From a virus, in IMG/VR virus record IMGVR_UViG_3300043602_000277, positions 1 to 54,061 of that record: a DNA stretch of 54,061 nucleotides. The stretch is one strand, 5' to 3'. Shown here piece by piece: positions 46,356-53,629 of the stretch. Below the pieces are notes generated by a model. That model did not search any database, was not told the DNA's origin, and was given only the letters and a program-made list of their open reading frames with translations. Both the position numbers and the translations under genes were made by a program. Each line of letters opens with the position of its first letter. The first letter of the stretch is position 1.

Positions 46356-46502
46356 ATGAGTCGTCCACTGATTCTGATTTCGCTATTGCTGGCCGTCGTC
46401 GGCGCCATCTTTGGCCTGGCGCACATTGCCGAGGCCTTTGTGCCGCTGCTCTTTGCCGCTGCCATCCTGCTGACGGATATTGGGATACTGACCGGCAACT
46501 AA
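46356..46502 (+). CDS. Small two-helix membrane peptide, holin candidate (module B)
   Basis: The 48-residue protein (MSRPLILISLLLAVVGAIFG, then FVPLLFAAAILLTDIGILTG) has two membrane segments. It follows the endolysin after 19 bp with a GGGAAGGGA ribosome site. A GTG one codon earlier is a second possible start. It corresponds to 2252-2401 in module A. Confidence 0.7.
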   Translation: MSRPLILISLLLAVVGAIFGLAHIAEAFVPLLFAAAILLTDIGILTGN

Positions 46503-47050
46503 TGAAAGCGCACTGGCTTTACCTAAAATATGTTTTGCGCCATAAGTGGTATGTATTCCTGTGGTGCTGTCGGTATGGGATTCCGTGGGCGGGCATTGTT
46601 CACGACCTGAGCAAATTCCAGCCAATCGAATGGTTCCCCTATGTTGACAAGTTTTATGGTGGGCCGTGGCCTGAGCAGCACTATGGAGATATGCGTAACC
46701 AGTTTGAGGATAGGTATACGCAGCCCTGGGTAGACCGTCGCTTTGACGCCGCATGGAATCATCATCAAAAGTGCAATCTGCATCATTGGCAATATTGGGT
46801 ACTGCTTGAGGATAGCGGCAAGATTGGCGCTTTGCCCATGCCCGACCGTTACCGCAAAGAAATGTTGGCCGACTGGCGCGGGGCGGGGATGGCGATTCGT
46901 GGGGTAGATAACACTGTCAAATGGTACACCGAAAACTTCTCCAAGATGCTTTTGCATCCACAGACGCGTGATCGGATTGAGCGTGAATTGGATTTGATTG
47001 TCAACGTCAATGGCGAGGATATGCGCCTTCTTGATTCGGAGACGCTGTAA
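46502..47050 (+). CDS. DUF5662 family protein
   Basis: The 182-residue protein matches the DUF5662 pattern: YVLRHKWYVFLWCCRYG, IPWAGIVHDLSKFQPIEW, then AAWNHHQKCNLHHWQYWVL. The many His and Asp residues (HDLSKF, NHHQ, HHWQYW) suggest a metal-binding HD-like fold. No activity is established to my knowledge. It is coupled to the holin-like gene and takes the accessory slot that module A uses for other cargo. Confidence 0.8.
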   Translation: MKAHWLYLKYVLRHKWYVFLWCCRYGIPWAGIVHDLSKFQPIEWFPYVDKFYGGPWPEQHYGDMRNQFEDRYTQPWVDRRFDAAWNHHQKCNLHHWQYWVLLEDSGKIGALPMPDRYRKEMLADWRGAGMAIRGVDNTVKWYTENFSKMLLHPQTRDRIERELDLIVNVNGEDMRLLDSETL

Positions 47051-47056
47051 CGTGCT

Positions 47057-47218
47057 ATGCCACGCGGCGATCTGGCGCTGTTCCTGTTCGTATGCAGCCT
47101 GGCGGTCTTTTTTGCCGAGATGCAGTACCGGCGTGAAGCGTCTACGCGTTGGCTGTGTCTTGCGCTAGTCTGGATTACGATTGTGGCCATGCTGATCTAC
47201 GTGTACAGCGGGGCTTAA
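47057..47218 (+). CDS. Second small membrane protein of module B
   Basis: The 53-residue protein has two membrane segments (DLALFLFVCSLAVFFAEM and WLCLALVWITIVAMLIYVY) split by a charged turn. It is a holin or antiholin candidate paired with 46356-46502. No counterpart is seen in module A. Confidence 0.62.
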   Translation: MPRGDLALFLFVCSLAVFFAEMQYRREASTRWLCLALVWITIVAMLIYVYSGA

Positions 47219-47220
47219 CC

Positions 47221-47520
47221 ATGTCAACAGACAATTGGTTCGTCATCATCATGTTTATCGGCGTGTACATCTGTTGCCTGCTCCTGCTCGACGGCGCCCA
47301 CCGTGCCCACATCGCCGCGCTGAAGGGGGCGCATTACGAGCAGGTGGCATCCTTGCGCTCCTACATCCGCACGTTGAGCCGCGAACGGCTGTGGCTGGAG
47401 GCGGAGCTGGCACGCGTCAAGGACAAGGCGAAGCAGGTGCAGGCTGAGCCGGAACATATCGAATGGATGCCGTTGCAGTGGTTACCGCCGTCCGAGGAAT
47501 ATGATGGCGACCGCAATTGA
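47221..47520 (+). CDS. Membrane-anchored coiled-coil protein, module B
   Basis: The 99-residue protein starts MSTDNWF, has one membrane helix (IIMFIGVYICCLLLLDG) and the same coiled coil as the module A protein (SYIRTLSRERLWLEAEL, then QAEPEHIEWMP). It is a spanin-like or holin-partner candidate. Near-identity of the coiled coil between modules points to recent common ancestry or exchange. Confidence 0.72.
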   Translation: MSTDNWFVIIMFIGVYICCLLLLDGAHRAHIAALKGAHYEQVASLRSYIRTLSRERLWLEAELARVKDKAKQVQAEPEHIEWMPLQWLPPSEEYDGDRN

Positions 47521-47932
47521 GCTGTTGCCGGAATTTATCGGCATCTTCGTGCCGCTGGAGATCATGCGCCTGGAAGAGGTGGGCGGGCCGAAACCAACGG
47601 AGTTGGCCGCAGCGTCTGCCTACTGGGCGGATCGCCTGGACGCCGGCGAGCTTGACGAGCTGCTCTTCCCGGTCAAGTGCAAGACGGCGCGCAGCGCCAG
47701 CATGTTGGTGTCAATCATCGCCTGCCTGGCGTTTGAGACGGGCGGCGTGCGGGTCTTTGGACACCACTTTGTTGCCTATGAACCAGAGCCCGCACATAAA
47801 CAGCCCTGGCACAAGCCCACCGTGGTTTATGTGCCGCTACAGGGAACGGGCTTTGAGGTCGGTTCGGACATTGACGGACAGGACGGCACGTGGCCGCCGC
47901 CACTAATGGACAAAGAAAAAACCGGCTGCTAA
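47501..47932 (+). CDS. Conserved lysis-module protein, module B
   Basis: The 143-residue homologue of 2724-3008 (PEFIGIFVPLEIMRLEEVGG, LDAGELDELLFPVK, then MLVSIIACLAFE) has an extra C-terminal part (KPTVVYVPLQGTGFEVGSD). The start could be 47501 or 47504. It overlaps the coiled-coil gene by 20 bp. Function unknown. Confidence 0.7.
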   Translation: MMATAIELLPEFIGIFVPLEIMRLEEVGGPKPTELAAASAYWADRLDAGELDELLFPVKCKTARSASMLVSIIACLAFETGGVRVFGHHFVAYEPEPAHKQPWHKPTVVYVPLQGTGFEVGSDIDGQDGTWPPPLMDKEKTGC

Positions 47933-47937
47933 GCCGG
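47915..47937 (-). terminator. Intrinsic terminator of the leftward gene, module B
   Basis: CCGGCT-GCTA-AGCCGG is followed on the minus strand by a long T tract. It overlaps the ends of both convergent genes, as does its module A equivalent (3010-3032). Confidence 0.75.
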
Positions 47938-48279
47938 CTCTAATTCCATCTGTAATTGTTCGAGCTTGACAGGCGTTTTCTGTGCCTGCTTGCCATAGGT
48001 GATGATGCGCTGCCTTTGCTCTTCACGCTGCACCTGTTCCCGTTGCCGCTCTTCCACCGCCTCAGCCTGTTCGACAAGGCCGGCGGGCAGCTCGTAGGGA
48101 TTGTGCTCAATTACGTCTAGCTCGCCGCGGCCGATTCTGCGAATCATGACTTGCCAGCTCGGTATGCTACGCCTGGCGGGGCCACGGGTGGGACGCGAAC
48201 GGGTCTGCACGGCTAGTTCTTGCAGCCGCTCCAGTTCGGCGGCGGTCAGGTCGATGCGGTGATGTTCTCGGTGTTCCAT
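47929..48279 (-). CDS. Small DNA-binding-like protein, module B
   Basis: The start at 48279 (MEHREHHRIDLTAAELERLQ) was chosen by alignment with the module A protein and the promoter at 48341-48369. The 116-residue protein has an N-terminal regulator-like segment. It shares with the module A protein the charged helix (VEERQREQVQREEQR) and the end QKTPVKLEQLQMELEPA. The DNA-contact half differs between modules, as if each protein recognises its own upstream region. Confidence 0.65.
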   Translation of the reverse strand: MEHREHHRIDLTAAELERLQELAVQTRSRPTRGPARRSIPSWQVMIRRIGRGELDVIEHNPYELPAGLVEQAEAVEERQREQVQREEQRQRIITYGKQAQKTPVKLEQLQMELEPA

Positions 48280-48522
48280 GTGTTTCTCCAATCTGAACAG
48301 GGCGGGCAAGTTGTGATGCTGCTGTGGCCCTATAGCTACGTATATAGCACGAATGTTAACGGTAATCAAGATGACGGGGATACAATTTTGACAGGTGCTG
48401 TCAATTTTTCCGCCGCCTGCCCCTCTCCGCCGCCACCCAGAGGGTTCCCGCCGCCAAAGGCTGACAGCGGGCGCGAAGTAGCAGGACTGCTAGCGGCGGG
48501 CGACATATGACAGGTTGAGCCA
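48280..48522. promoter_or_regulatory. Terminase upstream region B: leftward promoter, palindrome and insertion
   Basis: On the minus strand TTGATT (48369-48364), 17 bp and TATATA (48346-48341) form the leftward promoter. The blocks GTGATGCTGCTGTGGCCCT and AAGATGACGGGG match module A. A perfect palindrome TTGACAG-GTG-CTGTCAA is at 48388-48404. It is followed by about 110 bp of GC-rich sequence absent from module A, lying between two TGACAGG copies (48389 and 48507). The region may also hold the packaging site. Confidence 0.7.
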
Positions 48523-49005
48523 ATGGCTTTATCGGCCAAACAAAGCGCATTCGTAGAGGAATATTTGCGATGCTGGAATGCGACAGACGCTTATCAGACC
48601 GTTTATCCAAAGTCGAGTCGGGACGCGGCCAGAGCACACGCAGCGCGATTGGTAGCAAATGGTAGCATTGCCGCAGAGATTCAGCGCCGTGTAGATGAAC
48701 GCGCCATGTCCGCCAATGAAGTGCTTGATCGTCTTGCGGAGCAGGCCAGGGCCGGCTATAGCGCCTATCTCACAGCGGACGGTGCAGTAGATTTTGCTCG
48801 GCTGGTCGCCGATGGCAAGGGACACTTGGTCAAGGGCATCAAAGATACAGCGCAAGGACGTAATATCGAGTTTCACGACGCCCAGGCCGCGCTCGTGCAA
48901 ATCGGCAAGCACCACAAGCTCTTTACAGATAACGTGCAACAATCCGGTGAGGTAGTGGTAAAAGTCCAATATGGCGATGACGGAACTGACAGTACGCCTG
49001 AATAA
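48523..49005 (+). CDS. terS: Terminase small subunit B
   Basis: The 160-residue protein begins MALSAKQSAFVEEYL and NATDAYQTVYP, a Terminase_2-type DNA-binding start. The C-terminal half (YSAYLTADGAVDFARLVADG to HHKLFTDN) is almost the same as in module A. The large subunit it feeds is, however, of another type. It overlaps the large subunit gene by 35 bp. Confidence 0.9.
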   Translation: MALSAKQSAFVEEYLRCWNATDAYQTVYPKSSRDAARAHAARLVANGSIAAEIQRRVDERAMSANEVLDRLAEQARAGYSAYLTADGAVDFARLVADGKGHLVKGIKDTAQGRNIEFHDAQAALVQIGKHHKLFTDNVQQSGEVVVKVQYGDDGTDSTPE

Positions 49006-50242
49006 GCCACACCCCAAACAGCGCCAGTTTCTGCGCTGCCCGGCCAAGCGCATCGTGGTGCGGGCCGGCCGACGCGGCGGCAAAACGGTCGGCATGGCCA
49101 TCAAGGCCGTGGAGAGTTTTCTGCGAGGACACCGCGTGCTCTACGCCGCGCCCACGGCTGACCAGATCAACACCTTTTGGCGCCATGTGCGCGATGCTCT
49201 TCAGCCTTGCATCGACGCCGGCCTCTATTACAAGAACGAAACCGAGAAGATCGTCGAATTGCGTGGCACGGAGCAGCGCATCAAAGCAAAGACCGCTTGG
49301 AACAGCGACACTCTTCGTGGAGACTATGCCGATCTGCTCATCCTCGATGAGTGGCAGTTGATGAATGAAGATGCCTGGGGCGTCGTCGGTGCGCCGATGC
49401 TTCTGGACAATGACGGCGATGCGGTCTTTATCTATACGCCGCCATCGGCGCGTACGGCTGGCACCAGCAAGGCGCATGACAAAAAACATGCGGCCAAGCT
49501 CTTTGCGGCAGCGGCTGCCGATACGACGGGGCGTTGGGCGGCCTTTACCTTTAGCAGCCACGACAACCCCTATTTGAGCCAAGATGCTTTGGGGGAAATT
49601 GCCGGCGACATGAGCAATCTGGCCTATCGCCAGGAAATCATGGCTGAGGACATTGACGAGGTTCCGGGGGCATTGTGGACGCGGGCGAACTTAGAAAAGC
49701 ATCGTATCAAGTCAGCGCCTTCAATGTACCGCATCGTCGTGGCGGTAGACCCGGAAGCCACGGCCACGGCCACCAGCGCCGAGACGGGCATCATCGTGGC
49801 AGGCATCGACGAAAACGAGATCGGCTATCTCTTGGAGGATTGTACGCTGCGGGGATCGCCTGGCGAGTGGGGTATGGCTGCCGTGCGCGCCTTTGATCGC
49901 TGGGACGGCGATCACATTGTCGCCGAAACCAATAACGGCGGTGACATGGTGAAATTTGTGGTCGAGGCGGCTGCCAAGGAGTTATATCGGCAGGAGGAGC
50001 GCAAGAGCGACCGTATACCTTACAAGAAACTGCACGCCAGCCGGGGAAAACATACGCGCGCCGAGCCGGTATCAACGCTCTACGAGAATGGCCGTATTAA
50101 GCATGTCGGTGCTTACGCCGAGCTGGAAGATCAGTTATGTACGTGGTTGCCGGGTGATACGAGTCCCGATCGCTTAGATGCGGCTGTGTGGGCCTTTACC
50201 GAGTTGATGCTTTCAGAGAAGAAAAAAGCCGGAACATGGTAA
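48971..50242 (+). CDS. terL: Terminase large subunit B
   Basis: The 423-residue protein has a canonical Walker A, AGRRGGKT (32-39), Walker B LLILDEWQL (122-130) and a coupling-type FIYTPPS. The C-terminal nuclease has VAVDPEA (257-263), AETNNGGD (318-325) and DRLDAAVWA (400-408). The pattern fits the Terminase_6 group and differs from large subunit A. The start could be ATG 48971 or 48977. It packages DNA with the portal encoded 16 bp downstream. Confidence 0.93.
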   Translation: MAMTELTVRLNKPHPKQRQFLRCPAKRIVVRAGRRGGKTVGMAIKAVESFLRGHRVLYAAPTADQINTFWRHVRDALQPCIDAGLYYKNETEKIVELRGTEQRIKAKTAWNSDTLRGDYADLLILDEWQLMNEDAWGVVGAPMLLDNDGDAVFIYTPPSARTAGTSKAHDKKHAAKLFAAAAADTTGRWAAFTFSSHDNPYLSQDALGEIAGDMSNLAYRQEIMAEDIDEVPGALWTRANLEKHRIKSAPSMYRIVVAVDPEATATATSAETGIIVAGIDENEIGYLLEDCTLRGSPGEWGMAAVRAFDRWDGDHIVAETNNGGDMVKFVVEAAAKELYRQEERKSDRIPYKKLHASRGKHTRAEPVSTLYENGRIKHVGAYAELEDQLCTWLPGDTSPDRLDAAVWAFTELMLSEKKKAGTW

Positions 50243-50258
50243 GAATGAGTGAGGAACA

Positions 50259-51758
50259 ATGTCAGACATCATCCTGATCGCTAACAAAGACGGGCAACCG
50301 GTTGGCGCCATCCCGCGGCCCAGCGTAAACGCCCGCTCCGTCCTCAGCGACCGCCTGGCCCTGGGCGGCTATGGCACATCGTTCAGTGGCGCCCGTGACT
50401 ACTTCGATGTGCTGGGCTATCCCAAGGCACTCAGTATCGATGCCTATTGGGGCAAGTTTGAGCGTGATCCGTTGGGCGGGCGCATCGTCGAATTTCCGCC
50501 GGCAGAGACATGGCGGGATACGCCGACGGTCAAGGATGGGCGTGATAAGGATGCCCTCGACGACACCGCCTTTGCTAAAGCGTGGGCCGACTTTGCCGAA
50601 CGAATGCGCGTCTATCACTACTGCAAGCGCGTCGACATCCTGTGCGGCATCGGGCGCTTTAGCATCCTCCTGATTGGCGTGGCCGGCGGCGGTGATTTGG
50701 AGAGCGAAGTCAAGCGCGTCACTAGCCTTGACCAGATCCTCTACCTGCGCCCGTACGGTGAGCAATCGGTCGAGGTGACCGAATACGAGAACGACCCGGC
50801 AAGCCCGCGCTTTGGCCTGCCGCGCATCTACACGGTCACGTTTGCCGATACCAATACCCTGGGCAATATGGGCACCATTCAGCGCCGCGTCCATGCCAGC
50901 CGCGTGATCCATGTCGCCGAGGGGCTGCTGGAAAACGACGTGTACGGGATGCCGCGGCTGCAACGCGTCTATAACCTGCTCGACGACATCCTCAAGTTGG
51001 TGGGTGGGGCTGCCGAGGCCAGTTGGCTGCTGATGCGGAAGGGCTTTGTACTCAACATCGACCCGGAAGCGGAACTATCCGCCGAGGCCGCCGCCAGCAT
51101 CGAAGAGGAGTTTGACGAATACGAGCATGGTCTACGCCGCTTTATGAAAACGCGCGGCGTCACGGTCAGCGACCTTGGCAGCGAAGTGGTTGACCCGTCG
51201 GGGCCGTTTAGCGTCATCATCGGCCTGATTAGCGCCGCCACCGGCATCCCGCAGCGCATCCTGCTTGGCAGCGAGCGCGGCGAGCTGGCATCTTCGCAAG
51301 ACGGTGCCAATTGGGCGGGGGCCATTGCCAGCCGCCAGCTCAACTTTGCCGAGCCGACGATCCTGCGCCCGCTGATTGACCGCCTCATCCAGTGGGGCGC
51401 TATGCCGGCGCCCACGCAGGGCCGCTATACCGTCGTGTGGGATGAACTCTTTGAACTCAACGACCAGGAACGGGCCGCCATCGCCGTGGCCTGGGCCGAT
51501 GCCATCCAGAAGCTAGCAGCCGTCTACGGTATGCCGCCGGTAACGATGGAGGAATGGCGCGGCGACTTCTCGCCCTTCCCCGGCGAATTGCCGGTGACGG
51601 CCCTGGAGCCTGTACCGCCGCCCACCATACCCGCCAATCTGCCTGGCCAGGATGTGCTGGGGCAAGTGGCCGACCTGGTGGGCAACGCCGGCTACAGTGG
51701 GCCGGAAGCGTTTGCGCTGGTCAACGCAGCGGCTAGGCTGATTGCGAGGCAAGGATGA
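50259..51758 (+). CDS. Portal protein B (DUF1073/Phage_portal_3 type)
   Basis: The 499-residue protein follows the DUF1073 portal family: DYFDVLGYPKALSIDAYWGK, GRIVEFPPAETWR, a central RVHASRVIHVAEGLLEND, and SAATGIPQRILLGSERGELA near the C-terminus. Databases sometimes label this family Acb1-like because of a shared domain name, but the place after the large terminase makes it the portal. It is unrelated in sequence pattern to portal A. The stop overlaps the next ATG. Confidence 0.87.
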   Translation: MSDIILIANKDGQPVGAIPRPSVNARSVLSDRLALGGYGTSFSGARDYFDVLGYPKALSIDAYWGKFERDPLGGRIVEFPPAETWRDTPTVKDGRDKDALDDTAFAKAWADFAERMRVYHYCKRVDILCGIGRFSILLIGVAGGGDLESEVKRVTSLDQILYLRPYGEQSVEVTEYENDPASPRFGLPRIYTVTFADTNTLGNMGTIQRRVHASRVIHVAEGLLENDVYGMPRLQRVYNLLDDILKLVGGAAEASWLLMRKGFVLNIDPEAELSAEAAASIEEEFDEYEHGLRRFMKTRGVTVSDLGSEVVDPSGPFSVIIGLISAATGIPQRILLGSERGELASSQDGANWAGAIASRQLNFAEPTILRPLIDRLIQWGAMPAPTQGRYTVVWDELFELNDQERAAIAVAWADAIQKLAAVYGMPPVTMEEWRGDFSPFPGELPVTALEPVPPPTIPANLPGQDVLGQVADLVGNAGYSGPEAFALVNAAARLIARQG

Positions 51759-52018
51759 CACCAGAACAGCTAGCCAAGTGGGCCGAGAACCAAATTCAAG
51801 CCCTGATCCGCATCGGCTATGACGCCTCTGAGGCCGAGCGCAGCGTCAATTGGGTGCTGATGCACTTGCCGCCAGGGGCCGATCCAAGAACGTACGTATT
51901 CCCGGCTGAGACGCTGAGTGAACCGTTAGATAGCGCCGCTGTCGAGGGCGCACGCATAGCATGGTATACAAATGATGCGATCCCCAACCGCTACAAACGT
52001 TTACTCGACGCACGCTAG
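51755..52018 (+). CDS. Small protein between portal B and MuF B
   Basis: The 87-residue protein (MTPEQLAKWAENQIQALIRI, then AERSVNWVLMHLPPGAD) is coupled to the portal stop and overlaps the MuF-like gene by 47 bp in another frame. It may be the N-terminal half of a MuF-like protein separated by a frameshift, since module A has one longer protein. It may also be an independent head protein. Confidence 0.6.
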   Translation: MTPEQLAKWAENQIQALIRIGYDASEAERSVNWVLMHLPPGADPRTYVFPAETLSEPLDSAAVEGARIAWYTNDAIPNRYKRLLDAR

Positions 52019-52688
52019 CCCGTCGCCAACGCTGCCCGGCTACACCTTTGAGGATGAGCTGGGCCGCTACCGTTCCAACGTGTCGGGCCGTTTCGTGGCG
52101 CGCAAGGATATTCTGTCGCTGACGGACGCCCAGATCAACGCCAGCGAGGCGCGCATGACCGACCTGACGACGGCGGTGATGGAAGGGCGTATCAGCCCGA
52201 CGGTATGGCAGGAGGCCATGAGGACGGAAGCCAAGCAGCAAGTGCTGTCACAGGCCGCCCTCGGCTCAGGCGGTTGGGAGAGAATCAGCCAGCAATCCTA
52301 TGGCCGCGCCGGCGCTGACTTGCGCCAACTCTACGCCAAGATTAGTGGCACGGCTGCCGACATCGCAGACGGCAAAATCACGATGGCGCAAGCGCAGGCA
52401 CGCGCCAACGAATACGCCGGTCACGGTCGCAGCCACTTCTACACGGCCGAGCGGGAGAAGGTCAGGCCATCGGCGCCGAACAAAGTGTTCCTGGAGCGGC
52501 GTATGTTGGGCGGGGGCGGCAAAACGTGTAGCGATTGCGTTTCCTTCTATGACCAGGGTTGGCAGCCGTTTGGCCTGCTACCGCCGCCCGGTGTGGACAG
52601 CGTATGTCGTGGCAACTGTAAGTGCAGTCTGATTCGCATGGAAGTCGAAGCGGGCACCGTGGGCGAGTGGATCGGCGGCAAGAAATGA
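51972..52688 (+). CDS. MuF-like minor head protein B
   Basis: The protein has up to 238 residues. The first 20 overlap the previous gene, so the true start may be later or produced by frameshift. The body has RYRSNVSGRFVARKDILS, helices TDLTTAVMEGRISPTVWQEA and the Cys pattern CSDCVSFYDQG, then SVCRGNCKCSLIRM, as in MuF A. It acts in head assembly. The stop overlaps the next ATG. Confidence 0.8.
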   Translation: MMRSPTATNVYSTHASPSPTLPGYTFEDELGRYRSNVSGRFVARKDILSLTDAQINASEARMTDLTTAVMEGRISPTVWQEAMRTEAKQQVLSQAALGSGGWERISQQSYGRAGADLRQLYAKISGTAADIADGKITMAQAQARANEYAGHGRSHFYTAEREKVRPSAPNKVFLERRMLGGGGKTCSDCVSFYDQGWQPFGLLPPPGVDSVCRGNCKCSLIRMEVEAGTVGEWIGGKK

Positions 52689-53329
52689 AACGAATCTTTG
52701 TAACCTTTGGCACCGGGCCGCACGTCGAATATCTGAACATCAGCCGGCCATCGTTTATAGCCTATGCCGAGCGTCACGGCTATGACTATCAGGAAATCTA
52801 TATTCCGAGCGACCGCCCAGCATCGTGGAGCAAAATCCCTGCAATGCTACAAGCTCTTACGCTGGCCGATGAGGCATTGTGGGTTGATGCCGATGTCGTC
52901 ATCGTAGACGGCAGCAGGGATTTGGCCGCAGAAGTGAGTATCGACGCCATCCAAGCCGTAGTTTTACACACCTATCATCGTGGCTTCTTCCTGGGCCACG
53001 TGCCCAGCGCCGGCGTGTGGTTGGTGCGCCAAGCCATGCGCCCTACGCTCACGCAGATCTGGACAATGACGCAGTACCTGAACCATCCCTTTTGGGAAAT
53101 GGCTGCATTCATCGAATTGATGGGCTGCACCTTCAACGGCGATCGGATATTTCCTGTTACCTTGACCGAACCGACCAATCTTTATCGCAGCACCCAATTC
53201 CTTGATGAGGATTGGAACTCGATTGACACGCTCAACCATCAGGCCACGCCGCGCTTTATGCACATGCCGGCGCTCACGCACGAACAGCGCCTCGCTGAGA
53301 TGCACTTCTGGGCGGGGCAGGCAGTGTAG
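52685..53329 (+). CDS. Glycosyltransferase-like protein in the head module
   Basis: The 214-residue protein starts at ATG 52685 (MKRIFVTFGTGPHVEYL). It has a nucleotide-sugar fold pattern: SWSKIPAMLQALTLADEALWVDADVVIVD with a DxD motif, then FFLGHVPSAGVWLVRQAMRP and a C-terminal TPRFMHMP. It resembles GT-A transferases of the galactosyltransferase type. It is coupled to MuF B and has no counterpart in module A, so it is cargo within the head operon. It could glycosylate a virion protein or a host surface sugar. Confidence 0.72.
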   Translation: MKRIFVTFGTGPHVEYLNISRPSFIAYAERHGYDYQEIYIPSDRPASWSKIPAMLQALTLADEALWVDADVVIVDGSRDLAAEVSIDAIQAVVLHTYHRGFFLGHVPSAGVWLVRQAMRPTLTQIWTMTQYLNHPFWEMAAFIELMGCTFNGDRIFPVTLTEPTNLYRSTQFLDEDWNSIDTLNHQATPRFMHMPALTHEQRLAEMHFWAGQAV

Positions 53330-53331
53330 AG

Positions 53332-53538
53332 ATGAGCGAATCACGCGCAGGCTATCTCACGAACCAAGCCGCAAAGGTTGTTGCTCAAAACGGCAATAAG
53401 TGTGATACCATTACCGTCAACCGGGCCGACCTTGAGCAGGAACATCGTTTACTCATCGCCCGCTTGCATCTGTTACGCAAGCAACTCGGCTACGCACCGC
53501 TGACCGACAAAGAACAACAGCGACAAGCCGCTAAATAA
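53332..53538 (+). CDS. Small conserved helical protein, module B
   Basis: The 68-residue protein has LEQEHRLLIARLHLLRKQLG, the same motif as the module A protein at 8248-8448. It lies immediately before the terminator. Function unknown. Confidence 0.7.
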   Translation: MSESRAGYLTNQAAKVVAQNGNKCDTITVNRADLEQEHRLLIARLHLLRKQLGYAPLTDKEQQRQAAK

Positions 53539-53565
53539 ATAATTCCGCCTCACGGTAAAGCCCTA

Positions 53566-53607
53566 CGGCGCAATTCTGGTCAATTCCAGAGTTGCGCCGT
53601 TTTTTTT
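53566..53607 (+). terminator. Intrinsic terminator before DUF2213, module B
   Basis: CGGCGCAA (53566-53573) pairs with TTGCGCCG (53592-53599), with CTGG/CCAG inside, followed by eight T. It occupies the same place as the nested-hairpin terminator of module A (8481-8546). Confidence 0.88.
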
Positions 53608-53629
53608 GTTGTTTTGGAGCGCCATCGCA

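Noticed and set aside
50259-51758. Anti-CBASS Acb1 protein
   Set aside because: The family name is sometimes applied to DUF1073 portals; length and position after terL make it the portal.
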